From assembly GCF_000265425.1 (NCBI RefSeq), contig NC_018014.1, positions 3,100,001 to 3,164,000 of the forward strand: 64,000 nt of DNA, read 5' to 3'. The notes under the pieces are model-generated. The model was not told the origin of the DNA, did not search any database, and saw nothing but the letters and a program-made list of their open reading frames with translations. This document shows positions 8,714 to 19,000 of this stretch, piece after piece. Both the position numbers and the translations under genes were made by a program. Position 1 is the first letter of the stretch. Every line of letters begins with the position of its first letter. Origin of the DNA: Terriglobus roseus DSM 18391 (lineage in GTDB: Bacteria; Acidobacteriota; Terriglobia; Terriglobales; Acidobacteriaceae).

Positions 8714-10198
8714 TTAGTACGAATCGCCCGGCGCTACGGTGGGTGGCGCGTCAATGTCCAGCGGGTCGCCGAGCTTTGCCTGCATGGCTTTCAACTTCGC
8801 GATCATCTGAGTCTTCAAGCCGGCGTGGGATGGATCGTTGGCGAGGTCGTGCATCTCCCAGGGGTCCTTTTCAAGATCGAAGAGTTGGAAGCGCTTGATA
8901 GGCACATAGAAGATGAGCTTGTGCTGCTTCGTTCGAATGGATCGCTGGATGATATTGAGCCAGCCGAACATCGCGTCATTGATGGGTTGCGTCGTCTCAC
9001 CCTTGAGATACGGCTTCAGGCTGGGAAACTCGACATGCGGCGGAACCGGGACACCGGCCAGCTCGCAGGTAGTCGCATACATGCTGTGCTGGTAGACCAT
9101 CTCGTCGTTATGCGAGCCCGGTTTGATGCCGGGGCCACGTACGATCAGCGGCATGCGCATGGAGCACTCGTACTGATTCTGCTTGCCCATCAGGCCGTGT
9201 TCGCCTACGGCCAGGCCGTGGTCCGCCGTCATGATCACGTAAGTGTTATCTGCCTGCCCGCTGCGATCCAGTGCATCGAGCACACGCCCGATCTGGGCAT
9301 CCATGTGCGTGATGATCGCGTAGTACTCCTTGCGATGCGTCTTCACATCCAGTTCGGTTCTGGGGAACGGCGCCAACTGCTCATCCCGCGTATGAAAGTC
9401 ACCCTGGTTGAAGGGATGCTGTGGCAGGTAATTGGGAGGAAGCGCGATCTTGTCCACGGGGTACATCGCCTGGTATTCCTCGGGTGCCTGACGAGGATCA
9501 TGCGGCGCGTTAAATCCGACGTACATAAAGAACGGCTTGTCATGCTCTGCACGCTGCCGATCGAGAAAGCTGATTGCGGAGTCGGCGTAGACCTCTGACG
9601 AGTGCTTCGTACTGCCTTCAGGGCCGTTGAGCCACAGGTGCTCGTCCAGCCAGTGCCCTTTCAGCGTGCGGTCGGTCGGGCTCCATGTGTTGCCCGGCGC
9701 GGGGCGGTCATACATGTTCTTCGTCGAGTCCAGGTAGCCAGGTCCCGTGGTCGCAATATCCGAGAAGGAGCGCTGCAGCGATACCGCATCCAGATGCCAT
9801 TTCCCCGTCTGAAAGGTGCGATAGCCGGCGTTGCGGAGCGTTTGGCCCCACACGGGAACCATGCCGGACTGATTGTCCAGAAGAGCCTTCTGCGCCTTGA
9901 AGGGCGACAGGCCGGTGTTCAACATGGTGCGGCTGGCGACGCACACGGCTCCGACCCATGAGCCGCTGTGGAAGCAATGGGTGAAGTGCATCCCGCCGTG
10001 AACCAGGCGGTCGATGTTGGGCGTATGCACCTCCTGGTTATTGATGGAGTTGATCGTGCGGAACATGAGATCGTCCGCGATGAAGAAGAGAAAGTTTGGC
10101 CGAGAACCAGTTGCAGGTTCTGAGGATGCAACGGCGGTGCGCACCTGAGTTGCGGCAAGGGCGGCAGAGGATAGTCCTACAAACTGGCGTCGATTCAT
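8714..10198 (-). CDS. Tat-exported sulfatase-like hydrolase, formylglycine Cys type
   Basis: 494 residues from the chosen ATG at 10198, which begins MNRRQFVGLSSAALAAT, a twin-arginine signal. The frame stays open upstream, but the extra stretch is low-quality and precedes the Tat motif, so it is excluded. Landmarks are PNFLFFIADDLMFRT (metal ligands), CVASR with Cys86 as the formylglycine site, GKWHLDAV, PFFMYVGFNAPHDPRQAP, TADHGLAVGEHGLMGKQ, and a C-terminal FQLFDLEKDPWEMHDLAND segment common in N-sulfoglucosamine and iduronate-type sulfatases. It is the first gene of the minus-strand sulfatase run, which has the TonB receptor 77 bp downstream and FGE further on. It differs strongly from the sulfatase at 1924-3336, so the two probably attack different linkages. 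Confidence 0.9.
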   Translation of the reverse strand: MNRRQFVGLSSAALAATQVRTAVASSEPATGSRPNFLFFIADDLMFRTINSINNQEVHTPNIDRLVHGGMHFTHCFHSGSWVGAVCVASRTMLNTGLSPFKAQKALLDNQSGMVPVWGQTLRNAGYRTFQTGKWHLDAVSLQRSFSDIATTGPGYLDSTKNMYDRPAPGNTWSPTDRTLKGHWLDEHLWLNGPEGSTKHSSEVYADSAISFLDRQRAEHDKPFFMYVGFNAPHDPRQAPEEYQAMYPVDKIALPPNYLPQHPFNQGDFHTRDEQLAPFPRTELDVKTHRKEYYAIITHMDAQIGRVLDALDRSGQADNTYVIMTADHGLAVGEHGLMGKQNQYECSMRMPLIVRGPGIKPGSHNDEMVYQHSMYATTCELAGVPVPPHVEFPSLKPYLKGETTQPINDAMFGWLNIIQRSIRTKQHKLIFYVPIKRFQLFDLEKDPWEMHDLANDPSHAGLKTQMIAKLKAMQAKLGDPLDIDAPPTVAPGDSY

Positions 10199-10735
10199 GG
10201 ATTTTTTCTCGAGGGTTTTCGCGTGGCTGGAACGCCAGCAAATTTGGTTGTCGGGAAGCTTAGCAGACAAATGAAACACGCTCAGCACGGCAGCGGTCAG
10301 CAGGAGATGAAGATGTTCCGCGAGCGATATGACTCGGAGGCGTGCCCTCTCGGGCAATCTCAACTGCTTACAGGCAACAACAACATGCAGGACGGCTCGG
10401 GAGAGCGGCCTGCGCAAGTGTCAGCGACGGAGTGTTCGCGTGCGTACGGGAGTGAGGAGGTGATAAAAGCATGACGTTTCCAAACGTCAGAGATCAGGCA
10501 TCTGCATGGGCTGCCAGTTGAACTAGTTTGCAGGTACTTCCCTGCCAACCGTTCGTTTGCTTGGATCTCCGAGGCTCTGTTCCCTCCCTGCGCTCAATCG
10601 TAACCGAGTCTTCACTCAATGCCCAGCGCAGCTGAACGAATGGTCTCGATCCGATGCGCCAGAAACGTGGACTTTCCCTGTCAATACCGAGAGTTTCGCG
10701 TCATGAGTGAGAGCAAATCTCGATAGAATCGTCGG
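10199..10735. other. intergenic control region between the sulfatase operon and the MATE gene
   Basis: About 540 bases without a convincing gene. Short open frames exist but lack a ribosome site and any recognisable protein. The region must hold the promoter of the minus-strand sulfatase operon and that of the MATE gene. The only strong signal I see is a perfect 18-bp palindrome at 10472-10489, listed separately. A weak GAGAAA Shine-Dalgarno precedes the sulfatase ATG. Confidence 0.5.
10472..10489. promoter_or_regulatory. perfect 18-bp palindrome, candidate operator
   Basis: TGACGTTT (10472-10479), spacer CC, AAACGTCA (10482-10489). Both arms match exactly. Symmetric sites of this size usually bind a dimeric regulator such as a LacI, TetR or GntR family member, but no regulator gene is adjacent. 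It lies 274 bp upstream of the sulfatase start and 247 bp upstream of the MATE start. No T-tract follows, so it is not a terminator. Confidence 0.45.
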
Positions 10736-12106
10736 ATGGCCCAAACACATCCATGGCGTTCGGAACTGCTATCCATGATGAAACTGGCATGGCCGGTTGT
10801 GCTGGCCGAGCTTGGGTGGATGTTGCAGGGTGTGGTCGACGTGATCATGGTGGGCCGGCTGGGTCCCGTCGCGATCGGCGCGGTTGCGCTTGGCAATGCG
10901 CTGTACTACGCTCCGTCACTCTTCGGCCTTGGGCTGATGCTGGGATTGGATACCGTGATTGCGCATGCGTACGGCCGTGGCGACCATGAAGCGTGCCATC
11001 GCTGGCTGGCGCAGGGTGTCTACGTTGCACTGATTGCTACGTTGCCGCTGATGTTGATCACCTTCGGACTGAGCGCAGTGATTCCACATTTCGGAGTCGC
11101 AACGGAACTGATCCATCCCACGCGGACTTACATCGACATCCTGCTGCTGGGCACGCTGCCGCTGCTGCTGTACGCGGCATCACGCCGCTATCTTCAGTCC
11201 GTGGGGCAGGTGCGGGTGATCACCATCACCTTTGTCGGCGCAAACCTGCTGAACTGGGGCGGCAACTATGTGCTGATCAACGGCAAGCTCGGCCTGCCCG
11301 CGCTGGGTGTGGGTGGATCCGCAATCTCTACGGTGCTGTCTCGATGCCTGATGGCCTTGACGCTATTCGCATTCGCATGGCGTTATGAGAAGCAGCGCGG
11401 CCATCCGCTGTTTGAGCACTGGGCAAGGCCGGTGTTGCGCGAGATGCGTGAGTTGCTGAAGCTTGGCCTGCCGGCAGCAACGCAGCTGGTCCTGGAGATT
11501 GGCGCGTTTGCGGTGGCTACTGTTCTAGCGGGAAAGATCTCGCCGACCGCGCTGGCTGCGCACCAGATTGTGTTGAACTATGCGGCGCTGGCGTTCATGG
11601 TGCCGCTTGGTATCAGCGCAGCCGCGGCCATCGCCGTTGGTCACGCGCTGGGTGCGGGTGATCCGAAGGGTGCGAGGCTGCGCGCTTTGCTGGCACTCGG
11701 GCTCGGTGCGGGCTTCATGCTCTGCGTGACGGTGCTGTTCTTTGCCGTGCCGAAATACCTCATCGCGCTGTACACGCATGACAGCGCCGTCACCGCGATT
11801 GGCGTACCGCTGTTCGCGCTGGCGTCACTCTTTGCCGTATTCGATGGTGTGCAGATCGTCGCCAGCGGAGCGTTGCGCGGCATGGGTGAGACGCGCATCT
11901 CCATGTGGGCGAACCTGATCGGCTATTGGGCCATTGGCGTCCCACTGGGAGCGGTGTTGTGCTTCGTCTTTCACATGGGGATCTTTGGCGTCTGGATTGG
12001 TCTGGCGACCGCGCTCATCCTGATCTCGTTCGCGCTTTTTGCGGCGTGGCGAAAGAAGTCGGGAGCACTGCTTCATGCGAGCTCACCTGCTATCGCCTCA
12101 CACTGA
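10736..12106 (+). CDS. MATE family multidrug/cation antiporter (NorM-like)
   Basis: 456 residues with about twelve hydrophobic segments in two homologous halves. The first half has the MATE pattern WPVVLAELGWMLQGVVDVIM followed by GPVAIGAVALGNALY and GLDTVIAHAYGRGD; the second repeats it with GLPAATQLVLEIGAFAV, ISPTALAAHQIVLNYAAL and GISAAAAIAVGHALGAGD. It would export drugs or metabolites in exchange for Na+ or H+ across the inner membrane. It stands alone: divergent from the sulfatase operon and convergent with the CRTAC1 gene 21 bp away. The ATG at 10736 has only a weak ribosome site. The substrate is not predictable. Confidence 0.93.
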   Translation: MAQTHPWRSELLSMMKLAWPVVLAELGWMLQGVVDVIMVGRLGPVAIGAVALGNALYYAPSLFGLGLMLGLDTVIAHAYGRGDHEACHRWLAQGVYVALIATLPLMLITFGLSAVIPHFGVATELIHPTRTYIDILLLGTLPLLLYAASRRYLQSVGQVRVITITFVGANLLNWGGNYVLINGKLGLPALGVGGSAISTVLSRCLMALTLFAFAWRYEKQRGHPLFEHWARPVLREMRELLKLGLPAATQLVLEIGAFAVATVLAGKISPTALAAHQIVLNYAALAFMVPLGISAAAAIAVGHALGAGDPKGARLRALLALGLGAGFMLCVTVLFFAVPKYLIALYTHDSAVTAIGVPLFALASLFAVFDGVQIVASGALRGMGETRISMWANLIGYWAIGVPLGAVLCFVFHMGIFGVWIGLATALILISFALFAAWRKKSGALLHASSPAIASH

Positions 12107-12127
12107 GGTGAGCCGAAGCGTGGGCTC

Positions 12128-13978
12128 CTATGCCTTTGCAGGCGTGAGCTTCTTTCCCATGGGCGTGGACTTCAACAACTTGCCGCCTTCTTCCAGGACG
12201 TGAAGCTGGTTGGCTGGTAGGTCCTTCCAGGTATCCTCGACACCCGAAGGCCAGGTGATCTTCACTGTCTCGGCCTTTGGTGCTACATCGAGTCCGAAGT
12301 GCATTCGCAGATCGTTCTGGGAGTAGTAACTGCCGCCGGAACGTAACTCATCCAGTTGCTGCAGCGGCTTGCCTGGTTGGTTTTGTGCAGTAACTACGAT
12401 TCGCGCACCGATACCGGTTCGATTGCTCTTCGTGCCGACCAGTCGCAACTTGATCCAGTTACGCTGCACCGTGCTGTCGCAGCGTAACAACTGCGGCACG
12501 GTGTTGACGCAGTTCACGACAACGTCCATGTCGCCGTCGTTGTCATAGTCACCGAAGGCGCAGCCACGCGCCGTCGCCGGCTCGTTGATGCCGTTCCCTG
12601 CGACTTTCGTCACCTCTTCGAACTGACCATTCCGCAGGTTGCGATAGAGGTATTTCTTCTGCGCATAGGGTGCGTCGATGTGTGAGTTATCGACCTCGGG
12701 ATAAACGTGCCCATTCGAGATAAGGATGTCCGGCCAGCCGTCGTTGTCGGGATCGAAGAAGCCCACGCCCCACCCCAGATAGCGCGTATTGATACCCAGG
12801 CCGGATAGATAGGTGTGGTCTTCAAACGTGCCATCGCCGAGATTTTCATAGAGCGAATCCGTGTCCCCCGCAAAGTTCGTCTTCACGATGTCCAGCAGGC
12901 CGTCGCGGTTGAAGTCACCGACGCTCACGCCCATGCCGGCCTGCGGCTTACCGTCCGGCGAGTAGGCGATGCCACTCTCAATCGCCTCGTCTTTAAAGGT
13001 GCCGTCCTTTTGGTTCCTGTAGAACGTCGCTGCCGTCGAGTCGTTCGCAACGTAGATATCGGGCCAGCCATCGTTGTCCAGATCTGCGACCACCACAGAC
13101 AGCGCGTACGTTCCAATCGTGTCGAGGATGCCGCTCTTCTTGCTGACATCGGTGAAGGTGCCGTTGCCGTTGTTGCGATAGAGAATGTTCTTCGCACCCT
13201 CCAGTCCCGGCGGTCCGCACGCGACCTGGATGCCTTTGTAGGCGCAGCCGGCGGACTCTGGCAGCGGTGCTGTCTTCGGATCGAAGTCGATGTAGTTCGC
13301 AACGAAGAGATCCAGGTGCCCGTCCTTGTCGTAGTCGAGAAAGGCGCAGCCGGAGTTCCAGCGCACACGGTCCTGCTTCAGCCCCGCCTTCTCCGTCACA
13401 TCGGTGAAGGTGCCATTGCCGTTGTTCTTCCAAAGCACGTTCTGACCGTAGTAACTGACGAAAAGATCATTCCATCCGTCATTGTCATAGTCGCCCACGC
13501 AGCATCCCTGCCCCCAACCTGCGCGGCCCAGTCCTGTCTGGATGGTCACGTCGGTGAAGGTGCCGTCGCGGTTGTTTTTGAACATCCTCGAGAGGGGCTC
13601 CTGCCCCTTTGGAAAACCACTTAGCCTCGATCCATTCACAAGGAAGATATCGAGCCAGTCGTCCTGGTCGTAGTCAAAAAACGCGACGCCACAGCCTGTC
13701 GTTTCCAGCAGGAATCGGTTCTTGTGCTCGTCCCCATAGATCGTCTTGGCATGCAGACCACTCTGCGTGGCTACGTCCACGAAGCTGTAGCCCAGAGGCG
13801 TTCCAAGGATCGGCGATGCCGCCATCTTCGGCGCACGGGCAGGCGCGTTGTACGTCGGCCGTGACATCCCCTGTTGCGCTTCCTGCGCCGGCACCGCCAG
13901 CGAAAGCACATCCTGGAGGCTCAGCACCAGGGCCGTACGCGACAGGCTCTTTAGAAAGGAACGGCGTGAGTTCAACAT
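12128..13978 (-). CDS. CRTAC1/ASPIC family FG-GAP (VCBS) repeat protein, Tat-exported
   Basis: 616 residues. The N-terminus is a textbook Tat signal (SRRSFLK plus a hydrophobic stretch ending at PAQEA). From about residue 65 a series of FG-GAP/VCBS beta-propeller repeats appears, each with a Ca-binding-like DYDNDGWNDLFV or DLDNDGWPDIYVAND loop. The last about 90 residues are an ASPIC/UnbV domain (GIGARIVV, DELRSGGSYYSQND, LRMHFGLD, ITWPSG). Similar proteins are secreted adhesion- or matrix-like factors, often co-encoded with TPR proteins in Acidobacteria. Here a secreted TPR protein ends 47 bp upstream on the same strand, so the two form an operon. The molecular function is unknown. Confidence 0.88.
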   Translation of the reverse strand: MLNSRRSFLKSLSRTALVLSLQDVLSLAVPAQEAQQGMSRPTYNAPARAPKMAASPILGTPLGYSFVDVATQSGLHAKTIYGDEHKNRFLLETTGCGVAFFDYDQDDWLDIFLVNGSRLSGFPKGQEPLSRMFKNNRDGTFTDVTIQTGLGRAGWGQGCCVGDYDNDGWNDLFVSYYGQNVLWKNNGNGTFTDVTEKAGLKQDRVRWNSGCAFLDYDKDGHLDLFVANYIDFDPKTAPLPESAGCAYKGIQVACGPPGLEGAKNILYRNNGNGTFTDVSKKSGILDTIGTYALSVVVADLDNDGWPDIYVANDSTAATFYRNQKDGTFKDEAIESGIAYSPDGKPQAGMGVSVGDFNRDGLLDIVKTNFAGDTDSLYENLGDGTFEDHTYLSGLGINTRYLGWGVGFFDPDNDGWPDILISNGHVYPEVDNSHIDAPYAQKKYLYRNLRNGQFEEVTKVAGNGINEPATARGCAFGDYDNDGDMDVVVNCVNTVPQLLRCDSTVQRNWIKLRLVGTKSNRTGIGARIVVTAQNQPGKPLQQLDELRSGGSYYSQNDLRMHFGLDVAPKAETVKITWPSGVEDTWKDLPANQLHVLEEGGKLLKSTPMGKKLTPAKA

Positions 13979-14025
13979 AGCGACTACTCGTATACCACTT
14001 CCTCACGAGAGGACGCACGACGAAA

Positions 14026-15768
14026 CTAGCGCTTCGCCGGGTCCAGGGCCGCAGCTTTTTCACGTTCCGCCTTCGCCTCTGCAGATTGCCCTGTCTGCTG
14101 CAGGGCATCTGCCAGGCCACGGTGCGCCTCCGCAGAGTTCGGCGCGGCCGTGACTGCGGCCTGCATCTGCACCAGCGCATCCGTCGCCTTGCCTTGCGCA
14201 AGAAGCGCACGACCGCTCCGGAGCGAGAACGTTGCGCGCTGCGCATTAACCGCCACCCTGCTCAGGTTGGCCGCGATCTTGCGTTCCGCAGTCGCCGAGG
14301 CGCGGTCTCCGCTCTCCTGCATGACGGACGCCAGCGTGATGTGCGGTCCGGGCGCATCCGGCTGCAGCTTTATCGCCTGCCGCAGGGCCTCCGCAGCCTT
14401 TTCAGACTCACCACCCTGCCGGTAGACACTGCCCAGCAGAGCCCACGCTTCTCCATTGTGTGGTTCCAGCATTACTGCCTTCTGTAGTTGTTGAGCGGCC
14501 TCCTGGAAACGGCCCTGCTGCATCTCGAGCACACCCAATGTGTACGGCGCGTCCGGCAGGTTTGGGTCGAGTTCTTCAGTCTTGCGCAACTCGGCAGTCG
14601 CCCCTGCCACATCATCTTTCAACTTCAGTGCGAGCCCCAGGTCATAGTGCAACTGTACGCTGCCGGGCTCCTTCGCCAGACCCGCGCGAAACTGTTCCAG
14701 CGCATGGTCCAGATCGCTCTGCTGCAGGTAAGCGACACCTATGTTCTGACGCAGGAGCGCGTTGTCGCTGTGCGCAAGCGCCGCCTGATAGCGACGAAGC
14801 CCGCCCGCAGCATCTCCCGTCTGCACCAGCGCCAGGCCGTAGTTGGTCAGCGCCTCTGCATTCTCTGGCTCTGCGGCTACAAACTTCGCGAACAACGCCA
14901 AAGATGCAGCAGCGTCGCCCTGCGCCTGGCGAGCCAGTGCCAGCGCATACATCAGGTGCAACGATGACGGATCGCGCTGCAACGCCGGTTCCAGGACAGC
15001 AACGGCGTCATCCGCGCGGTTCAGTTCGACCAGCGCGCGCCCGAACTGCGCAGCCGTTGCGCTCGAAGCATCACCCAGATCAACTGCCTTCTTGAATTCA
15101 CTCGCAGCCGGCGCCGGCTGATGAAGCGCAAGCAGCACGGATCCCAGGTGCGCGTGTGCCGGGACATACCGGACGTCCGCCGTCAGTGCTGCCTCCAGTT
15201 GCGCTTCTGCCTGCTCGTAACGCCGCTGTTGCGCCGTCACCGTCCCCAGTGCGTCCAGCAGCGCAGCGGACGTCTCTCCGCGCTCCACCGCGGCCTTCAA
15301 TAGAACCTCCGCTTCAGCGGGCGCGCCATTGCCTGAGAGCGCGACGGCGAAAGCGAGCGTCTCGCGTTCTGAGAGTGTAGTGCCCGCCTCCACCGCGGAA
15401 CGGAAGCTGTTTACAGCATCCGCATACTGCGCACTGTCCTTCTGCGCGATGCCGAGGGTCAGTAGCGCGTGTCCGTCGCGCGGGTCGATACGATGTGCGG
15501 TCGACAGTTCGGACACCGCCTCGCGACTCCGTCCCTGCGCAAGCAACACCGTTCCCAGCGCAACGTGTGCTGCTGCAACCTTCGGATACTGACGGACCAG
15601 TTGCGTGAAAACGTTTCGCGCTTCATCCAACCGTCCCGCTGCAAACGCCGCTGATCCGCGCGCGTAAAGCTCGCTGGCGTCCGGCCCCCGACCTTGCGCA
15701 ACTGCACGGGGAATGCAGGAGGCCATCAGTAAGGCAAGAGCGAGCTGTGCGTGAGGGCAAATTCGCAT
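14026..15768 (-). CDS. exported tetratricopeptide-repeat protein
   Basis: 580 residues. A signal peptide (hydrophobic ALALLMA stretch, likely cut after AVAQ) precedes about 15 tandem TPR units covering nearly the whole protein, recognised by repeated A-x-x-x-L-G, Y-A-x-A and P-x-x-x-x-A spacing, for example AEAHRGLADALQQTGQSAEA near the C-terminus. It has no enzymatic domain and would act as a periplasmic protein-interaction scaffold. It is the first gene of an operon with the CRTAC1 protein and diverges from a TonB receptor that is itself followed by another TPR protein. The symmetrical grouping suggests one surface system. No strong ribosome site precedes the ATG. Confidence 0.85.
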   Translation of the reverse strand: MRICPHAQLALALLMASCIPRAVAQGRGPDASELYARGSAAFAAGRLDEARNVFTQLVRQYPKVAAAHVALGTVLLAQGRSREAVSELSTAHRIDPRDGHALLTLGIAQKDSAQYADAVNSFRSAVEAGTTLSERETLAFAVALSGNGAPAEAEVLLKAAVERGETSAALLDALGTVTAQQRRYEQAEAQLEAALTADVRYVPAHAHLGSVLLALHQPAPAASEFKKAVDLGDASSATAAQFGRALVELNRADDAVAVLEPALQRDPSSLHLMYALALARQAQGDAAASLALFAKFVAAEPENAEALTNYGLALVQTGDAAGGLRRYQAALAHSDNALLRQNIGVAYLQQSDLDHALEQFRAGLAKEPGSVQLHYDLGLALKLKDDVAGATAELRKTEELDPNLPDAPYTLGVLEMQQGRFQEAAQQLQKAVMLEPHNGEAWALLGSVYRQGGESEKAAEALRQAIKLQPDAPGPHITLASVMQESGDRASATAERKIAANLSRVAVNAQRATFSLRSGRALLAQGKATDALVQMQAAVTAAPNSAEAHRGLADALQQTGQSAEAKAEREKAAALDPAKR

Positions 15769-15872
15769 AACGTCAAAATCCGATGGAGATGAGTGCCAAA
15801 CTTTAGATTGATAACAACTTAGATCGAATGAGTTCTTGGTCCAGCACCGTGCTTCGGTTTACCCTATCAAAT

Positions 15873-15915
15873 TTGACAAATAAGCATTGACAGGAGGCTT
15901 TCCACGTCATTAATG
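15873..15915 (+). promoter_or_regulatory. candidate promoter for the TonB receptor in the divergent 255-bp gap
   Basis: Two perfect TTGACA hexamers occur at 15873-15878 and 15887-15892. The second is followed after 17 bases by the weak -10-like TTAATG (15910-15915). The interval 15769-16023 separates divergent TPR and TonB genes and must hold both promoters. An AT-rich stretch at 15805-15835 probably serves the minus-strand gene. A strong GAGGAGGG ribosome site at 16010-16017 serves the receptor. Confidence 0.4.
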
Positions 15916-16023
15916 TTCGGCGGTCGAAAGCTCCGGAAACGTTGAAGTGATGCGCCCGAACATTGAGATGCATCGCCAACCCGGCGAAGAGCTCCTCGAC
16001 TTGTCGCACTTGAGGAGGGTCTC

Positions 16024-19000
16024 ATGAGAGTTCTTGGACGCCTTGGACTGGCGCTGGCTGTCACGGTCCTGTCTGTCCCGGGTACTGTCAACGCGCAAGC
16101 GGTGTACGGGTCCATCTACGGCACGGTCACAGATAACTCCGGTGCCGCAGTCCCGAACGCTGATGTTGTGGTGACCGATACCGCCAAAGGCACTTCGGTG
16201 ACCGTGAAGACCAATGAGAGCGGTGCCTTTCGTGCCGACCACCTCGTACCCGATGACTATTCCGTCAAGGTGACGATGCAGGGCTTTAAGAGCTTCGAGC
16301 AGACTTCGGTCCACGTCTTTGCGGATACCGCAGCCAAAATCGATGCCCCACTGGCCGTCGGTTCCGCGAACGAAACCATCCAGGTCCGTGCAGATCAGCA
16401 GCCACAACTGAAGGCAGATCGCTCCGACGTCTCAACCACTCTCACGGCGAAAGAGATCGTCGACCTGCCTATCGCCGGCCGTAACTTCACCGGCTTACAA
16501 CTCCTCTTGCCGGGTGCGCAGGAACTGACGTGGAGCCACGCAGCCAGCGAGAACCCCCAGGGGTCGAAGCAGATCGAAGTGGACGGCCAGGCGTTCGCGG
16601 GAACCGCCTTCCAGCTTGACGGTACCGACAACCAGGATCCGATTCTAGGAATCATCGTCGTCAATCCAAACGCTGATTCGCTGTCCGAAACCAAGATCAC
16701 AACGCAGAACTTCGACGCGGAGTTCGGCAAAGCCGTCTCATCCGTCGTGACTGCGCAGACGAAGTCCGGGACCAATGCTTTCCATGGATCTGCGTTTGAC
16801 TATCGCCAGTCCAACGCCAACTTGGCGCGCGACCCGTTCGTGCAATCCACGAAGTCCGCTGTTCCCGTCGGCCTGAAGAACCAGTTCGGCGGATCGCTTG
16901 GCGGCCCAATCCTCAAAGACCGCCTCTTCTTCTTCGGCGACTACCAAGGCGTCCGTCAGAAGGTGGGATCTTCGATTCTGCAGACCGTTCCCACACAGCA
17001 CCTGATCCAGACCTGTCTTGGCCAGGCCACGGCACTCAGCGGAATCCCCGGCTGCGACTTCACGGAATACGCAAACTACTTCTCCGCCCCAGCCGCAGGT
17101 GGATCGGTCGTCGGCAACTTCACCCCCGTCGCGCAGCCATTCATCTTCCGTCCCGGAACAGCGACGGGCTACACCAATAACGTCATTCCGACGGCGCAAC
17201 TTTCGCAGCCGGCACTCGCTCTGTTGAAGCAATTACAGCCCTATGCTCCGAACACGTCCGGCAGCAATCGTGGCCTCACACAGAACTACTCCGGTAACGG
17301 TACCGGCCTGTTTAACAGCGACCAGTGGGACGTTCGCGGTGACTACACGGCCAGCGATCGAATTCATGCTTTCGGCCGCTTCAGTCGCTTCACCGACACA
17401 CTCACCGGCCCTGTTGCCTTCGGCGTGGCGGGCGGTGCGGGCTTTGGTCTTGGCGGCTATGGCGGCACCTCCAAGGGCGCGAACTCCAGTGCCGCAGCGG
17501 GCGTGGACGTGGTGCTCAGCAATAGCCTGATCACCGACGTTCGCCTGGGCTACTTCCGCTACAACATTGCGACGTCGAAGTTTGACGGAGGTCAGAACTC
17601 CGCAACGACACTCGGCATCCCCGGCCTCAATACCGGAAGCGTCTTTACCAGCGGCTCACCCGCTTGGAACATTACGGAAGTCGGAGCCTTCGGCGGTCCC
17701 AATAACAGCCAGTCTGTCGGACCGCAGTATGGTTCCGGTCTCAACATTAATCGCTGTAACTGCACACTCACGCAGCGAGAGGACCAGTTCCAACTAGCCA
17801 ATAACTGGACGAAAACCTTCGGGAATCACTCCGTCAAGTTCGGTGCCGATTTACGCTACGCGCGCAATCTGCGCGTCCCAAGCGATAACAACCGCACCGG
17901 TGAACTTCGCTTCGGCACAGGCCCCACCAGCGGTGGGAACGCGACCAACGGTCTCGGCTTTGCAACCTTCGTCTTGGGTGATGTCACAACCTTCCAGCGC
18001 TACGTCAGCACCTCGACCAACGCGAAAGAGTTTCAGAAGCGTGACTTTTTCTATGCGCAGGACACGTGGCGCATCACGCCGAAGATCACCTTTAATTACG
18101 GTCTTCGCTACGAGTTGTACTTCCCGGAAGCAGTCAACGGTAAAGGCAATGGTTCGTTGCTTGATCTGAATACAGGCTTTTTGCGCGTCGCCGGCTTCGG
18201 CAATATCGGCTCCAACATGAACTACGGCATGCCGAAGAACACCTACAATCCGCGTATCGGTATTGCGTATCAGGTCACGGACCGGACGGTCGTTCGGGCG
18301 GGCTACGGCCGCAGCTTTGACATCGGCGTGTTCGGCTCCATCTTCGGTCATGCGGCAACGCAGAACCTGCCCACGCTTGCTAATCAGTCGCTCACAGGCT
18401 CCGGCGGGGACAACGCCACAAACAACGCCAACTTTGCCTTCACCCTGGCGGCAGGTCCTGCCGCTCCAACCCCGGTTACGGTACCTGCCAACGGGTTGTT
18501 GCCCAACCCCGGTGATCAGGTCACCTCACGCACGCGTCCTGATCCCCTCCGCCTGCCAACGCTGGATGCCTGGAATGCGAGCCTGCAGCAGTCTCTGACG
18601 CCGACGCTGTCGATGACCATCGCCTATGTGGGCAATAAGGGCACGCACACCTTCGGCGACGTCTCGGGCAACACTACCAATCCCAATGAGGCTGCCATTA
18701 CGCTGCCTGCCGCTTATAGCATCAACGGCGCCACACTGCACTATGACCCGTCCGTTGCCAATGGCATCTCTGCGAATGGCGGCACCAAGAATCAGACCTA
18801 CCTCACGCGGTACTACGGTGGGAAGCTGCCTGCCTGCGCTGGTAACACCAACGCCACCAATGCTGCAGGGACTGTCGTGCCAGGGGCCTGCGGATGGACG
18901 CAGGGCATCACCAATTTCAGCGATGACCTCAACACGCACTACAACGCATTGCAGGTGACGCTCACCAAGTCGATGACTCATGGCTACAGCTTCAACGTTA

